Assembly: GCF_012911935.1 (NCBI RefSeq)
Contig: NZ_JAAXLA010000051.1
Span: 1 to 48,952 of the forward strand
Direction of reading: 5' to 3'
From: Pseudonocardia acidicola
GTDB lineage: Bacteria > Actinomycetota > Actinomycetes > Mycobacteriales > Pseudonocardiaceae
Length of the DNA: 48,952 nucleotides
In this document: positions 1 to 8,282 of the stretch, one piece after another
Numbering within the stretch: position 1 is the first letter of the stretch
How the letters are laid out: every line of letters starts with the position of its first letter
The notes under the pieces: model-generated
The model's input: only the letters and a program-made list of their open reading frames with translations
What the model was told of the DNA's origin: nothing
Databases searched by the model: none
Program-made: the position numbers and the translations under genes

Positions 1-868
1 CCCCCAGATCCCCCAGCGTGATCTCCCGGCCCCCGGCGAACCGCAGCACCGTGCGCGGCAACGCCAACCGGAACGCCGCCACCGTGCGCAACGCATCCGG
101 CCCCGACATCGGCTCCAACTCCCCGAACGGGGTCCCCGGCCGCGGATTCAGGAAGTTCAGCGGCACCTCATCCGGGGTCAACGCCGCCAGCTGCCCGGCG
201 AACTCCGCGCGCTGCTCCGGCGACTCGCCCATCCCGACGATCCCGCCGCAGCACACCTCCATCCCGGCCTCCCGGACCAGGCGCAGCGTCTCCCACCGCT
301 CCTCCCAGGTGTGCGTGGTGACCACGTTCGGGAAATGCGAGCGCGCGGTCTCCAGGTTGTGGTTGTAGCGGTGCACTCCCATCGCCGCCAGCTCCGAGAC
401 CTGCTCGGGGGTCAGCATCCCCAGCGAACACGCGATGTTGATGTCCACCGCATCCTTGATCGCCGCGATCCCCGCCGCGACCTGCGCCATCAACCGGGCG
501 TCCGGGCCCCGCACCGCCGCGACGATGCAGAACTCCGTCGCCCCGGTCTTCGCGGTCTGCTTCGCCGCCTCCACCAGCATCGGCACATCCAGCCACGCCG
601 AACGCACCGGCGAGTCGAACAACCCCGACTGGGAGCAGAAGTGGCAGTCCTCCGGACAGCCGCCGGTCTTCAGGCTGACGATGCCCTCGACCTCCACCTC
701 CGGCCCGCACCAGCGCATCCGCACCTCGTGGGCCAGCTCCAGCAACTCGTCCAGCGCCTCGTCGGGCAGCCGCAGCACCTCGAGCACCTGCTCCTCGGAC
801 AGGCCCACCCCGTTCTCGAGAACCTGGGTGCGGGCGGTGCCGAGGATGTCCGACTGCGTTGTTGTCAC
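1..868 (-). CDS. bioB: Biotin synthase BioB (C-terminus cut by window edge)
   Basis: Radical SAM enzyme that inserts sulfur into dethiobiotin, the last step of biotin synthesis. The frame from the GTG at 868 starts VTTTQSDILG and carries the radical SAM cysteines in GGCPEDCHFCSQS (Cys 71, 75 and 78). Further BioB blocks follow: YNHNLETA near residue 150, CCGGIVGMGES near 190, and NPRPGTPF near 245. About 289 residues are present; the family usually has 320-370, so roughly the last 40-60 are outside the window. The GTG overlaps the bioD stop by 4 bases (GTGA), so the two are probably translationally coupled. Identity is secure. Confidence 0.96.
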   Translation of the reverse strand, partial: MTTTQSDILGTARTQVLENGVGLSEEQVLEVLRLPDEALDELLELAHEVRMRWCGPEVEVEGIVSLKTGGCPEDCHFCSQSGLFDSPVRSAWLDVPMLVEAAKQTAKTGATEFCIVAAVRGPDARLMAQVAAGIAAIKDAVDINIACSLGMLTPEQVSELAAMGVHRYNHNLETARSHFPNVVTTHTWEERWETLRLVREAGMEVCCGGIVGMGESPEQRAEFAGQLAALTPDEVPLNFLNPRPGTPFGELEPMSGPDALRTVAAFRLALPRTVLRFAGGREITLGDLG

Positions 869-1572
869 GATCGGGCAGTGTGCCACTCCCCGCCCAGTGC
901 GGGAGCCAGGGTGTGACGCGCGACCTCGGCGAAATCCTGTGGGGCCAGGGCACCGGCCCCGTCGGGCAGCGCGCCGAGCAGCGGGACGCCGGTGACGGCG
1001 GGCAGGTCGGCGAGGTTGCAGCGGGCCGCGAGGTCGGGTTCGGCGGGCCAGGCCCCGACGACGACACCGGCACAGCGCAGGCCCCGGGCGTGCAGCGCCT
1101 CGACGGTCAGCGCGGTGTGGTTGAGGGTGCCCAGCCCGGCCGCCGCGACGACGAGTACCGGGGCGGCCAGCGCCGCGGCGACGTCGGCGAGGGTGCCGGG
1201 CGGATCGTCGGTGAACCGGACCAGCAGTCCGCCCGCGCCCTCGACGATCACCAGGTCGTGGTCGACGGCCAGCTTCTGCGCAGCGTCGGCCGCGTCGGCC
1301 GGGGTGACCGGGTCGGCACCGGCCCGCCGCGCCGCGGTCACGGGCGCGAGCGGATCGGGATACCGGCCGAGCTCACATGTGCTGACCGCCCCACCGGTGA
1401 GCCGCAGCACCTCGGCGAGGTCGCCGGGCTCGTCCGGCGCAACGCCGGTCTGCGCGGGCTTGAGGACCGCGACGCGGTCGCCCCGGGCCACCGCGAGGGC
1501 GGCCAGTGCCGCGGTGACGACCGTCTTGCCGACGTCGGTCCCGGTCCCGGTGACCACCACCGTCCGGCTCAC
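865..1572 (-). CDS. bioD: Dethiobiotin synthetase BioD
   Basis: ATP-dependent enzyme that closes the ureido ring of 7,8-diaminopelargonate using CO2 to give dethiobiotin. The 235-residue protein starts VSRTVVVTGTGTDVGKT, which is the BioD P-loop; the catalytic KPAQTG follows near residue 35 and the VEGAGGLLV block near residue 110. The GTG start at 1572 overlaps the bioF stop by 4 bases and the gene's own stop overlaps the bioB start by 4 bases, giving a coupled bioF-bioD-bioB series. The frame stays open far upstream into bioF, but the P-loop position fixes this start. Confidence 0.95.
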   Translation of the reverse strand: MSRTVVVTGTGTDVGKTVVTAALAALAVARGDRVAVLKPAQTGVAPDEPGDLAEVLRLTGGAVSTCELGRYPDPLAPVTAARRAGADPVTPADAADAAQKLAVDHDLVIVEGAGGLLVRFTDDPPGTLADVAAALAAPVLVVAAAGLGTLNHTALTVEALHARGLRCAGVVVGAWPAEPDLAARCNLADLPAVTGVPLLGALPDGAGALAPQDFAEVARHTLAPALGGEWHTARS

Positions 1573-2726
1573 GCGCCCACCTCCGCCAGCACCGTGGTGA
1601 GCACCGCGCGCACCCGGTCCAGGTCCGCCGCGCAGAGGTCGGCCCGGGCGGTCAGCCGCAACCGGCTCGTCCCCTCCGGGACCGACGGCGGCCGGAAACA
1701 GCCCACCCGCAACCCGAGCTCGGCACACCGGCGGGCGGCGGCGACCGCGACGACCGGCGAGCCCAGCACGACCGAGACGACGGCCGACGGCGGCGCGGCC
1801 ACCCCCGCCGCGTCGGCGATGGCGGCGGCGGCGGCGAGCACGGCACCGGGCCGCCCGGGCTCGTCGCGCAGCACGTGCAGGGCGGCCAGCGCGGCCCCGG
1901 CGCAGGACGGCGCGAGCCCGGTGTCGAAGATCATCGTGCGGGCGCTGTCGACCAGGTGCGCGATCACCCGTTGCGGGCCGAGCACCGCCCCGCCCTGGCT
2001 GCCCAGCGCCTTCGACAGCGTCACGGTGGACACCACGTCGTCGGCCCCGGCGAGGCCGGCCCCGGCGAGCAGTCCACGCCCGCCCGGCCCGCACACCCCG
2101 AGCCCGTGCGCCTCGTCGACCACCAGCACGGCCCCGCGGGCCCGGCAGACCGCGTGCAGCTCGCGCAGCGGGGCGAGGTCACCGTCGGCGCTGTAGACGC
2201 TCTCGGTGACGACGAGCGCGCGCTCCTCGGTGCGCCCGGCCAGCGCCGCGTCGACGGAGGCGACGTCGTTGTGCCCGGCCACCGCCACCCGGGCCCGGGA
2301 CAGCCGGCACGCGTCGACCAGCGACGCGTGGTTGGCGCCGTCGGAGACGATCAGCGCGCCCGCCCCGGACAGCGCCGTGACCACGCCGAGGTTGGCCGCG
2401 TAGCCGGAGGAGAACACCAGCCCGGCCTCGGCGCCGGTGAAGGCGGCCAGCTCCCGCTCGAGCGTCGCGTGCACCTCGGTCGTGCCGGTGACCAGCCGCG
2501 ATCCCGTCGACCCCGCGCCCCAGGTGCGCAGTGCCGCGACCGCCCCGTCGACGACGCGCTTGTCACCGGACAGCCCGAGGTAGTCGTTGCCGGCGAGGTC
2601 GAGCAGCGGCTCGTGGGGCGCCCGGGGCCGCAACTCCCGGCGCAGCCCGGCCTCGCGGCGGCGCTCGGCGTTGCGGTCCAGCCAGGCCAGCGGGTGCGGC
2701 GGCGCAACCGGTACAGGTAGGTCCAC
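1569..2726 (-). CDS. bioF: 8-amino-7-oxononanoate synthase BioF
   Basis: PLP-dependent enzyme condensing pimeloyl thioester with L-alanine, the first step of the ring-assembly part of biotin synthesis. The 385-residue product has NDYLGLSGDKRVVDG near residue 50, GSTGSRLVTGT near 95, the VVDEAHGLGVCG block near 205 and the PLP lysine in TLSKALGSQGG near residue 238. Length matches the family. The start is GTG; a TAGGGT element lies 8 bases before it, so the mRNA could be leaderless. A 59-base gap separates it from the upstream transporter/anhydrase gene. Confidence 0.95.
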   Translation of the reverse strand: MDLPVPVAPPHPLAWLDRNAERRREAGLRRELRPRAPHEPLLDLAGNDYLGLSGDKRVVDGAVAALRTWGAGSTGSRLVTGTTEVHATLERELAAFTGAEAGLVFSSGYAANLGVVTALSGAGALIVSDGANHASLVDACRLSRARVAVAGHNDVASVDAALAGRTEERALVVTESVYSADGDLAPLRELHAVCRARGAVLVVDEAHGLGVCGPGGRGLLAGAGLAGADDVVSTVTLSKALGSQGGAVLGPQRVIAHLVDSARTMIFDTGLAPSCAGAALAALHVLRDEPGRPGAVLAAAAAIADAAGVAAPPSAVVSVVLGSPVVAVAAARRCAELGLRVGCFRPPSVPEGTSRLRLTARADLCAADLDRVRAVLTTVLAEVGA

Positions 2727-2734
2727 GACCTGCG

Positions 2735-2740
2735 ACCCTA
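2735..2740 (-). promoter_or_regulatory. Possible -10 element of bioF
   Basis: On the minus strand TAGGGT fits the actinobacterial TANNNT -10 pattern and ends 8 bases before the bioF GTG, which would make the transcript start at or next to the start codon. No clear -35 is visible and there is no good Shine-Dalgarno. Tentative. Confidence 0.3.
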
Positions 2741-2785
2741 GGCGCTGCGCCGCCGCCGGGGTACGTGACGTCGCACCGGCGGCCG

Positions 2786-4969
2786 CTACGGCCGCGGCAG
2801 CGCCTCCGCGGGCCGGTCCGCGGGCCGGAACTCCTGCGCGTCGGCGTCGAACACCAGCACCTGCGCGGTCGGGATGTCGAAGTACAGGCCCATGAGCTCG
2901 GCCTCCACTCCCTGCTCACGCAGCCTGTCGAGCTGCAGCGCGACGTTCACCATGGCCAGCGCCTCGGTGTCGCCGTAACCGGCCCGCAGCGCCGCCTGCG
3001 CCACCGGGTGCCCGTCACGGTAGGCCTGCAGGCTCGGGGCGCCCGCCTTGAGCCAGTCGCCGAGCGCGCCGTCGGGCATGTCGGTGGGCACCCCGTCGAG
3101 CAGCCCGCGCATCGCCCCGCAGCCGGAGTGCCCGCACACCGCGATCAGCGGCACCCGCAGCACCGACGTCGCGTACTGCACGGCCGCCCGGACCGACGTC
3201 CCGGCCACCAGGTTGCCCACGTTCTGCACGGTGAACAGGTCGCCCGGGCCGCTGTGGGTGATCACGTTCGGCATCACCCGGGAGTCGGCGCAGGACAGCA
3301 GCAGCCCGGACGGCGTCTGCCCGCCGGCCAGCTCCTGCAGCGTCGGCCGGATCAGCCCGGCGGTCTGCTCGTGGTAGGTGGCGACCCCGGCGAGCATGGG
3401 CGCGGTCGGCGCCGTCCCCTCACCGCACCACTGCGACCACGTCGCGAAGCGCGGCCGCGGGTGCTCGACGGCCTCGACGGCACCGGGCTCGGAGACCTGC
3501 ACCTGCGCACCGGTGGACCGCTGCCGCTTGGTCCAGCTCTCGAGGTGGTCGTAGGCGGCGTGGTCGAGGTAGTCGACGACCAGGTCGACCCGCACGTCCG
3601 CGCCGGCCGGGACCTGGGAGAGCACCCGGGACAGCGCCGGCACCGACAGGAAGCTCAGCGAGCCCTCGACGACCACGCGCAGCGGGCCGGCAGTGCCGTT
3701 CCCGGGCTCCTCCAGCCGGACGTCGGCCTTGACCGCACGGCGCAGCACCATCAACCCGGCCAGCGCGAGACCGATCGCCACGCCCTCCAGCAGGTTCAGC
3801 GCGAGCACCCCGGCCACCGTGACGAGGTAGATCGCCAGCTCACCGTGGTGGCGGGCGGTGCGGATGTCGGCCAGCTTGACCAGCTGCGTACCGACGACGA
3901 CGAGCAGCCCGGCCAGCGCGGCGAGCGGGATCATCTCGACCACGCCGGCCAGCGCGATGGCGAACACCGCGATCCACACGCCGTGCAGCACCGCCGAGGC
4001 ACGCGTCCGGGCCCCGGCGTTGACGTTGGCCGAGCTGCGGACGATCACGCCGGTGACCGGCAGCCCGCCGGCCAGGCCGGAGATCGTGTTCGCCGCGCCC
4101 TGGCCGAGCAGCTCGCGGTCGGCGTTGGTCCGCGGCCCGTTGTGCATCCGGTCGACGGCGACGGCCGACAGCAGGCTCTCCACGCTGGCGATCAGCGCGA
4201 CGGTCAGCATGCCGCCGATCACCCCGGCCCACTGGCTCTCGGGCAGCACCGGCAGCGCGACGGCGTCGAGCAGGCCGCCGGGCAGCTCGACCCGCGGGAC
4301 GTCCGGCCACAGGGTGGCGAGCGCGGTCGCCGCGGCCACCGCGACCAGCGGGCCGGGGACGACGCGCATCCGCCCGGGCAGCCGCGGCCACAGCAGCACC
4401 AGCCCGATCGTGCACAGGCCGACGATCACGGCGTGCCCGTGCAGGCCGAGCAGTTGCCCGGGCAGCTCGAGCAGGTTGTCCACCGCGCTGGTCTGCGGGC
4501 CGCCGCCGAGCACGACGTGCAGCTGGGCGAGCGCGATGGTGATGCCGATACCGGCCAGCATGCCGTGCACCACGGCCGGCGGGATGGCCTGGGCGAATCG
4601 GGCCAGCTTGCTGAGCCCGAACAGGATCTGCAGCAGCCCGGCGCCCACGGTGATCAGGCAGGTGACCTGCCAGCCGAACCGGTCGACCAGTTCGGCGACG
4701 ACGACGGTCAGTCCGGCCGCGGGCCCGCTGACCTGCAGCACCGAGCCGCCGAGCAGCCCGGCGACGACGCCGCCCACGACCGCGGCGATCAGCCCGGCCA
4801 TGATCGGCGCGCCGGAGGCGAGCGCGATCCCGAGCGAGAGCGGGACGGCGACGAGGAAGACCACCAGCGAGGCGCCGAGGTCGGCGCGCAGGATGTCGAT
4901 GCGGCGTCGTCCGCCCGGTGGGGCGTGCTGCGGGGGATCGGTCGAGGGGTCGGTCGAGGACGTGGCCAT
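2786..4969 (-). CDS. SulP-type anion transporter fused to STAS and beta-carbonic anhydrase
   Basis: Three-part membrane protein of 727 residues. Residues about 35-415 are hydrophobic and match SulP permeases (GASLVVFLVAVPLSLGIALA; GLSGLAGGLPVTGVIVRSSA-like region). Residues about 425-500 look like a STAS domain (VVVEGSLSFLSVPALSRVL). The last part is a beta-carbonic anhydrase with zinc ligands in LLSCADSRVMPN near residue 560 and CGHSGCGAM near 612. Known relatives, such as the transmembrane carbonic anhydrase Rv3273 of Mycobacterium tuberculosis, share this layout. Likely role: bicarbonate uptake or CO2/bicarbonate interconversion at the membrane. The ATG at 4969 was chosen because GGAGG lies 5-10 bases upstream; the frame is open up to 5194 but without domain content. 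It lies between bioA and bioF on the same strand. Confidence 0.93.
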   Translation of the reverse strand: MATSSTDPSTDPPQHAPPGGRRRIDILRADLGASLVVFLVAVPLSLGIALASGAPIMAGLIAAVVGGVVAGLLGGSVLQVSGPAAGLTVVVAELVDRFGWQVTCLITVGAGLLQILFGLSKLARFAQAIPPAVVHGMLAGIGITIALAQLHVVLGGGPQTSAVDNLLELPGQLLGLHGHAVIVGLCTIGLVLLWPRLPGRMRVVPGPLVAVAAATALATLWPDVPRVELPGGLLDAVALPVLPESQWAGVIGGMLTVALIASVESLLSAVAVDRMHNGPRTNADRELLGQGAANTISGLAGGLPVTGVIVRSSANVNAGARTRASAVLHGVWIAVFAIALAGVVEMIPLAALAGLLVVVGTQLVKLADIRTARHHGELAIYLVTVAGVLALNLLEGVAIGLALAGLMVLRRAVKADVRLEEPGNGTAGPLRVVVEGSLSFLSVPALSRVLSQVPAGADVRVDLVVDYLDHAAYDHLESWTKRQRSTGAQVQVSEPGAVEAVEHPRPRFATWSQWCGEGTAPTAPMLAGVATYHEQTAGLIRPTLQELAGGQTPSGLLLSCADSRVMPNVITHSGPGDLFTVQNVGNLVAGTSVRAAVQYATSVLRVPLIAVCGHSGCGAMRGLLDGVPTDMPDGALGDWLKAGAPSLQAYRDGHPVAQAALRAGYGDTEALAMVNVALQLDRLREQGVEAELMGLYFDIPTAQVLVFDADAQEFRPADRPAEALPRP

Positions 4970-5325
4970 GCGGGCCTCCAGGCGGGTTCCGTCGGGGGGA
5001 GCGAGCACGAGCACGGGTGCGTCGATGCACCGGCCGGTACCCCCAGCCAACCGAAATCGGGCGAACACGGTTCCCGTCCGGTTCGCCGGAATCATCCGTT
5101 CCGGGACGCTCGTGACCTTCGGTAGTTGATCATCCCGTCCCAACCCGGCCCGGTCGCCGCGCGAACGGTCCGAACAGGTGAGCCGGGCGATCACACCGGG
5201 GCACCGGCACCACCCGATTCGCCGCCGTGGGAATCAAACGAGTGGATCTTGGTGCGCGGGGTCACGTCGTACCCGCCCGGTTGACGCCGGGTGAACGACA
5301 CATGACGCGGCGCCGGCGCCGGTCC
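4970..5325. other. Gap between bioA and the SulP-anhydrase gene
   Basis: A 356-base stretch without a convincing gene. On the bioA side there is a short inverted repeat, CCCGG and CCGGG around a TTGACG loop (5276-5291), and a self-complementary GGCGCCGGCGCC run close to the bioA stop. Either could act as a weak terminator. Nearer the transporter gene GGTGC and GCACC flank a 6-base loop. The length suggests that the transporter gene has its own promoter, but I cannot point to a clear -35/-10 pair. Confidence 0.4.
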
Positions 5326-6618
5326 TCAGCCCGCGGCCGCGGCCGCGCACACCCCCGCCGTGATCGCCGCCAGGTCCCCGGCCGTGCACACGTAGGGCGG
5401 CATCGTGTAGACGAGATCGCGAAAGGGCCGCAGCCACACCCCCGCGCGCACCGCCGCCGCCGTCGCCGCGGCCATGTCGATCTCGTGGTCGAGCTGCACC
5501 ACGCCGATCGCGCCCTGCACCCGCACGTCCGTGACGCCCGGCAGCTCGCGGGCCGGCGCGAGCCCACGGCGCAGCGCCGTCTCGATGCCCGCGACCTCGG
5601 ACCGCCAGTCCCGTTCCAGCAGCAACCCGACCGACGCGCGCGCGACCGCCGCGGCCAGCGGGTTGCCCATGAACGTCGGGCCGTGCATGAGCACACCCGC
5701 CTCGCCGTCCGAGATGCCGCGGGCCACCTCGGTCGTGCACAGAGCCGCCGCCATCGTGAGATATCCGCCGGTCAGCGCCTTGCCGACGCACATCACGTCG
5801 GGACTGACGCGCGCGTGGTCGGCGGCGAACAGCTCCCCGGTGCGGCCGAACCCGGTGGCGATCTCGTCGAAGACCAGCAGCACGCCGTGGGTCAGGCACA
5901 GCTCACGCAGCACGTGCAGGTAGCGCGGATCGTGGAAGCGCATCCCGCCCGCGCCCTGCACCACCGGCTCGACGATCACCGCGGCCAGCTCGTCGGCGTG
6001 GGTCTCGATCAGCTCGGCGAGCTCGGCGACGTAGCCGGTCTCGAACTCGCGCGGCGGGCTGCTCGCGAAGATCTGCTTCGGCAGCACGTCGGACCACAGC
6101 GAGTGCATCCCGCCCTCGGGGTCGCACACGCTCATCGCGCCGAAGGTGTCGCCGTGGTAGCCGCCGCGCCAGGTCAGCAACCGGTGCTTGCCCGGCCTAC
6201 CCCGGGACCGCCAGTACTGCAGGCACATCTTGATCGCGACCTCGACCGACACCGAGCCCGAGTCGGCCAGGAACACGTGCTGCAGCGGCTCCGGGGTGAC
6301 GTCCACCAGCAGCCTGGCCAGCTCGACCGCGGGGCCGTGGGTCAGCCCGCCGAACATGACGTGGCTCATCGCGCCGAGCTGGTCGCGGACCGCGGCGTCC
6401 AGCACGGGGTGGCGGTAGCCGTGGATCGCCGCCCACCACGAGGACATCCCGTCGACGAGCTCGCTGACGGGCCCGCCGGGACCCGCCACCGGCTCGGCCA
6501 GCCGCAGCCGCACTCCGGCTGCGGACTCGACCACGAGCGGCGCCACGGCCGCCGGCATCGGTGCGTACGGGTGCCAGACGTGCTCCCGGTCGGTGTTCTG
6601 CACGTCGTCGGGGGTCAC
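5326..6618 (-). CDS. bioA: Adenosylmethionine-8-amino-7-oxononanoate transaminase BioA
   Basis: PLP-dependent class III aminotransferase that uses S-adenosylmethionine as amino donor to make 7,8-diaminopelargonate. The 430-residue product starts with the BioA-typical DREHVWHPYAPM, continues with DGMSSWWAAIHGYRHP near residue 60, GGYHGDTFGAMSV near 155, the PLP-binding FDEIATGFGRTG near 245 and lysine in CVGKALTGGYLT near residue 280. Length and motifs are those of BioA rather than other class III transaminases. The GTG start has GGAGAG about 6 bases upstream. It is divergent from a PaaX-type regulator with a palindrome in between. Confidence 0.96.
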   Translation of the reverse strand: MTPDDVQNTDREHVWHPYAPMPAAVAPLVVESAAGVRLRLAEPVAGPGGPVSELVDGMSSWWAAIHGYRHPVLDAAVRDQLGAMSHVMFGGLTHGPAVELARLLVDVTPEPLQHVFLADSGSVSVEVAIKMCLQYWRSRGRPGKHRLLTWRGGYHGDTFGAMSVCDPEGGMHSLWSDVLPKQIFASSPPREFETGYVAELAELIETHADELAAVIVEPVVQGAGGMRFHDPRYLHVLRELCLTHGVLLVFDEIATGFGRTGELFAADHARVSPDVMCVGKALTGGYLTMAAALCTTEVARGISDGEAGVLMHGPTFMGNPLAAAVARASVGLLLERDWRSEVAGIETALRRGLAPARELPGVTDVRVQGAIGVVQLDHEIDMAAATAAAVRAGVWLRPFRDLVYTMPPYVCTAGDLAAITAGVCAAAAAG

Positions 6619-6646
6619 GGCCGCTCTCCGGTTGTCACGGCCCGCG

Positions 6647-6699
6647 AGCCTATGTCAGCACGCCACCGGCGGTGGCACGCGGACGGCGCCCACTAGGCT
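6647..6699. promoter_or_regulatory. Divergent bioA / paaX-like promoter region with palindrome
   Basis: The 91-base gap between bioA and the regulator holds GCCACC-GGC-GGTGGC, a perfect 6-bp-arm inverted repeat at 6662-6676. TAGGCT (TANNNT type) occurs on the plus strand at 6694-6699, 10 bases before the regulator ATG, and again on the minus strand at 6647-6652, facing bioA. The palindrome therefore sits in the -35 zone of both putative promoters, where a self-regulating repressor would bind. Sequence facts are seen directly; the operator role is inferred. Confidence 0.45.
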
Positions 6700-6709
6700 G
6701 GTGGATCCT

Positions 6710-7606
6710 ATGTCCACCGGCATCCGCGCGACCGCCCCGGCACCTGACGCCGCGTCCGATTCGGCGCCGGCGCACCCGGCACTCTCCCGCCGTCGCGAAC
6801 TCGGCCAGACCAGTGCGCGGTCACTGCTGCTCACAGTGCTCGGTGAGTTCGTGCTCCCCCGTTCCGAGCCGGTCTGGACCCAGGTGCTCATCGACGTCCT
6901 GGGCGGGCTCGGCGTCGAGCACAAGTCCGCGCGCCAGGCCCTGGCGCGCACGGCCGCCGAGGGCCTGCTCGTCTCCGACCGGGCCGGCCGGCGGGTGCGC
7001 TGGTCGCTGACCGAGTCCGGCCGCAGGCTGCTCTCCGACGGCGCGGCCCGCATCTACGGGTTCGGCGCGGCCGCCCCGCCGTGGGACGGCCGGTGGCTGG
7101 TGCTGCTGGTCAGCGTGCCGGAGTCGCGCCGCCAGCTGCGCCACCGGCTGCGCACCCGCCTGGCCTGGGCCGGTCTCGGCTCGCCGTCGCCGGGAGTGTG
7201 GCTCTCCCCCGAACCGGCCAAGCAGGCCGAGGTCTCCGACGTCATCGCCGACCTCGGCCTCGAGGGAGTGACCAGCTCGTTCGTCGGTCCCTTCGGGGCC
7301 ATCGGCGAGCAGGCCGAGGTGGTGTCCCAGGCCTGGGACCTGGCCGAGGTCGAGGCCGCCTACGAGGAGTTCATCGCCGCGTTCACCGACGCCGCCCCGG
7401 CCACACCCGCCGAGGTCCTCGCCCACCAGATCCACCTCGTGCACGCCTGGCGCCGGTTCCCCTTCCTCGACCCGAAGCTGCCCGCCGAACTGCTGCCCCG
7501 GGAGTGGGCGGGAGCCCGGGCGGCCGAGCTGTTCGACACCGTGCACGCCCGCTGGGACGAGCAGGCCCAGCAGCACTGGCGCCGTCTGGTCAGCAGCGCC
7601 AGCTGA
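6710..7606 (+). CDS. PaaX-family transcriptional regulator
   Basis: A 298-residue protein with the PaaX layout. After a disordered Ala/Pro N-terminus there is a winged helix at about residues 28-100 (ARSLLLTVLGEFVLP, then SARQALARTAAEGLL and RRVRWSLTESG). A central PaaX-like domain follows (WDGRWLVLLVSVPES near residue 125) and an all-helical C-terminal domain with HLVHAWRRFPFLDP near 245. PaaX proteins usually repress phenylacetate degradation through acyl-CoA ligands, but no paa genes are nearby. The only divergent partner is bioA, so a role in biotin or acyl-CoA-linked control is possible. The ATG at 6710 was chosen over longer forms because a -10 element lies 10 bases upstream. Confidence 0.9.
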   Translation: MSTGIRATAPAPDAASDSAPAHPALSRRRELGQTSARSLLLTVLGEFVLPRSEPVWTQVLIDVLGGLGVEHKSARQALARTAAEGLLVSDRAGRRVRWSLTESGRRLLSDGAARIYGFGAAAPPWDGRWLVLLVSVPESRRQLRHRLRTRLAWAGLGSPSPGVWLSPEPAKQAEVSDVIADLGLEGVTSSFVGPFGAIGEQAEVVSQAWDLAEVEAAYEEFIAAFTDAAPATPAEVLAHQIHLVHAWRRFPFLDPKLPAELLPREWAGARAAELFDTVHARWDEQAQQHWRRLVSSAS

Positions 7607-7894
7607 CCCTGGCGCCGGCCGCGATCCGGAGCCCAGGGTCGTCGCCGCCGGCCCGGACACCGTCCGGGGCCACGTCCGCGACGTCAATGGTGTCCCCGGC
7701 TTCGTCGATGCCGTCACCGACAGCGAGATCGTCGGCGGCGGGCTCGCCGCTCAGGGCCCGCTTCGCCTGACGCGCTCCGCCTGGCCGGCACGGCCGGGGT
7801 CGGGGGGCTGCCGGCCGATTGCGGCTGTCCGGCCCATGACAGCGTGCGGCGACGCTGGTGCACTGGCCCGCCCACCGCTCGGGAGGAGCTCGGC
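7607..7894. other. Gap between the PaaX-like gene and the GYD gene
   Basis: About 288 bases. A short plus-strand frame from 7623 reads GPDTVRGHVRDVNGVPGFV and on to LAAQGPLRLT; it looks protein-like but has no start codon or recognisable family, and may be the tail of a decayed gene. Nothing else is supported. GGAGGAG at its right end serves the next gene. Confidence 0.3.
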
Positions 7895-8227
7895 ATGGCC
7901 ACGCACGTGCTGTTCTTCAGCTACACGCCACAGACCTGGGATCGGATGATCACGAAGCCCGAAGACCGGACGGCGGCGGTCCGCGCCCTGGCCGAGGCCG
8001 TCGGTGGGCGGCTCGAGTCGTTGTATTTCATGTTCGGCGAGCGCGACGGGCTGGTCCTGTTCGACGCGCCGGGTCCACAGGAGGCTGCGGCGGTCTCGGT
8101 CGCGGTGAGCAGTACCGGGGCGTTCTCCCACATGGAGACCCGGCAGCTGATCGCGCCCGGCGACCTGGCCGGGGTACTGGAGAAGGCCGCTGCGGCTCGA
8201 GAGGCCTACCGGCCACCGGGCAGCTGA
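7895..8227 (+). CDS. GYD-domain-like small protein
   Basis: A 110-residue soluble protein starting MATHVLFFSYTPQTWDRMI and running through RTAAVRALAEAVGGRLESLYFMFGERDGLVLFDAP. This is the ferredoxin-like pattern of the GYD/dimeric alpha-beta family: strand, helix, then a Y-F-GE-D-hydrophobic strand. Function in this family is largely unknown. The ATG at 7895 has GGAGGAG 6 bases upstream, which fixes the start. It ends 27 bases before the convergent dnaE1 stop, with a shared hairpin. Confidence 0.8.
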   Translation: MATHVLFFSYTPQTWDRMITKPEDRTAAVRALAEAVGGRLESLYFMFGERDGLVLFDAPGPQEAAAVSVAVSSTGAFSHMETRQLIAPGDLAGVLEKAAAAREAYRPPGS

Positions 8228-8237
8228 TCCGATCGGT

Positions 8238-8282
8238 GCTGCCCGGCCCGGCGGTCAGCCCAGGCAGCCCGGGCCGAGCAGC
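8238..8282 (-). terminator. Hairpin at the convergent GYD / dnaE1 junction
   Basis: GCTGCCCGGCCCGG (8238-8251) pairs with CCGGGCCGAGCAGC (8269-8282) over 14 positions, with one pair that is a G-U wobble in the minus-strand RNA. The right arm is inside the last dnaE1 codons and the dnaE1 stop is in the loop. There is no U-tract, which is common in high-GC actinomycetes. Probably a two-way transcription stop. Confidence 0.5.

Noticed and set aside
7623..7770. Protein-like fragment after the PaaX gene
   Set aside because: It reads plausibly but has no start codon, no ribosome-binding site and no family I can name, so I did not call a pseudogene.
8238..8282. Small ORFs around the dnaE1/GYD hairpin
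   Set aside because: They overlap the hairpin and both gene ends in alternative frames, with no start signals.
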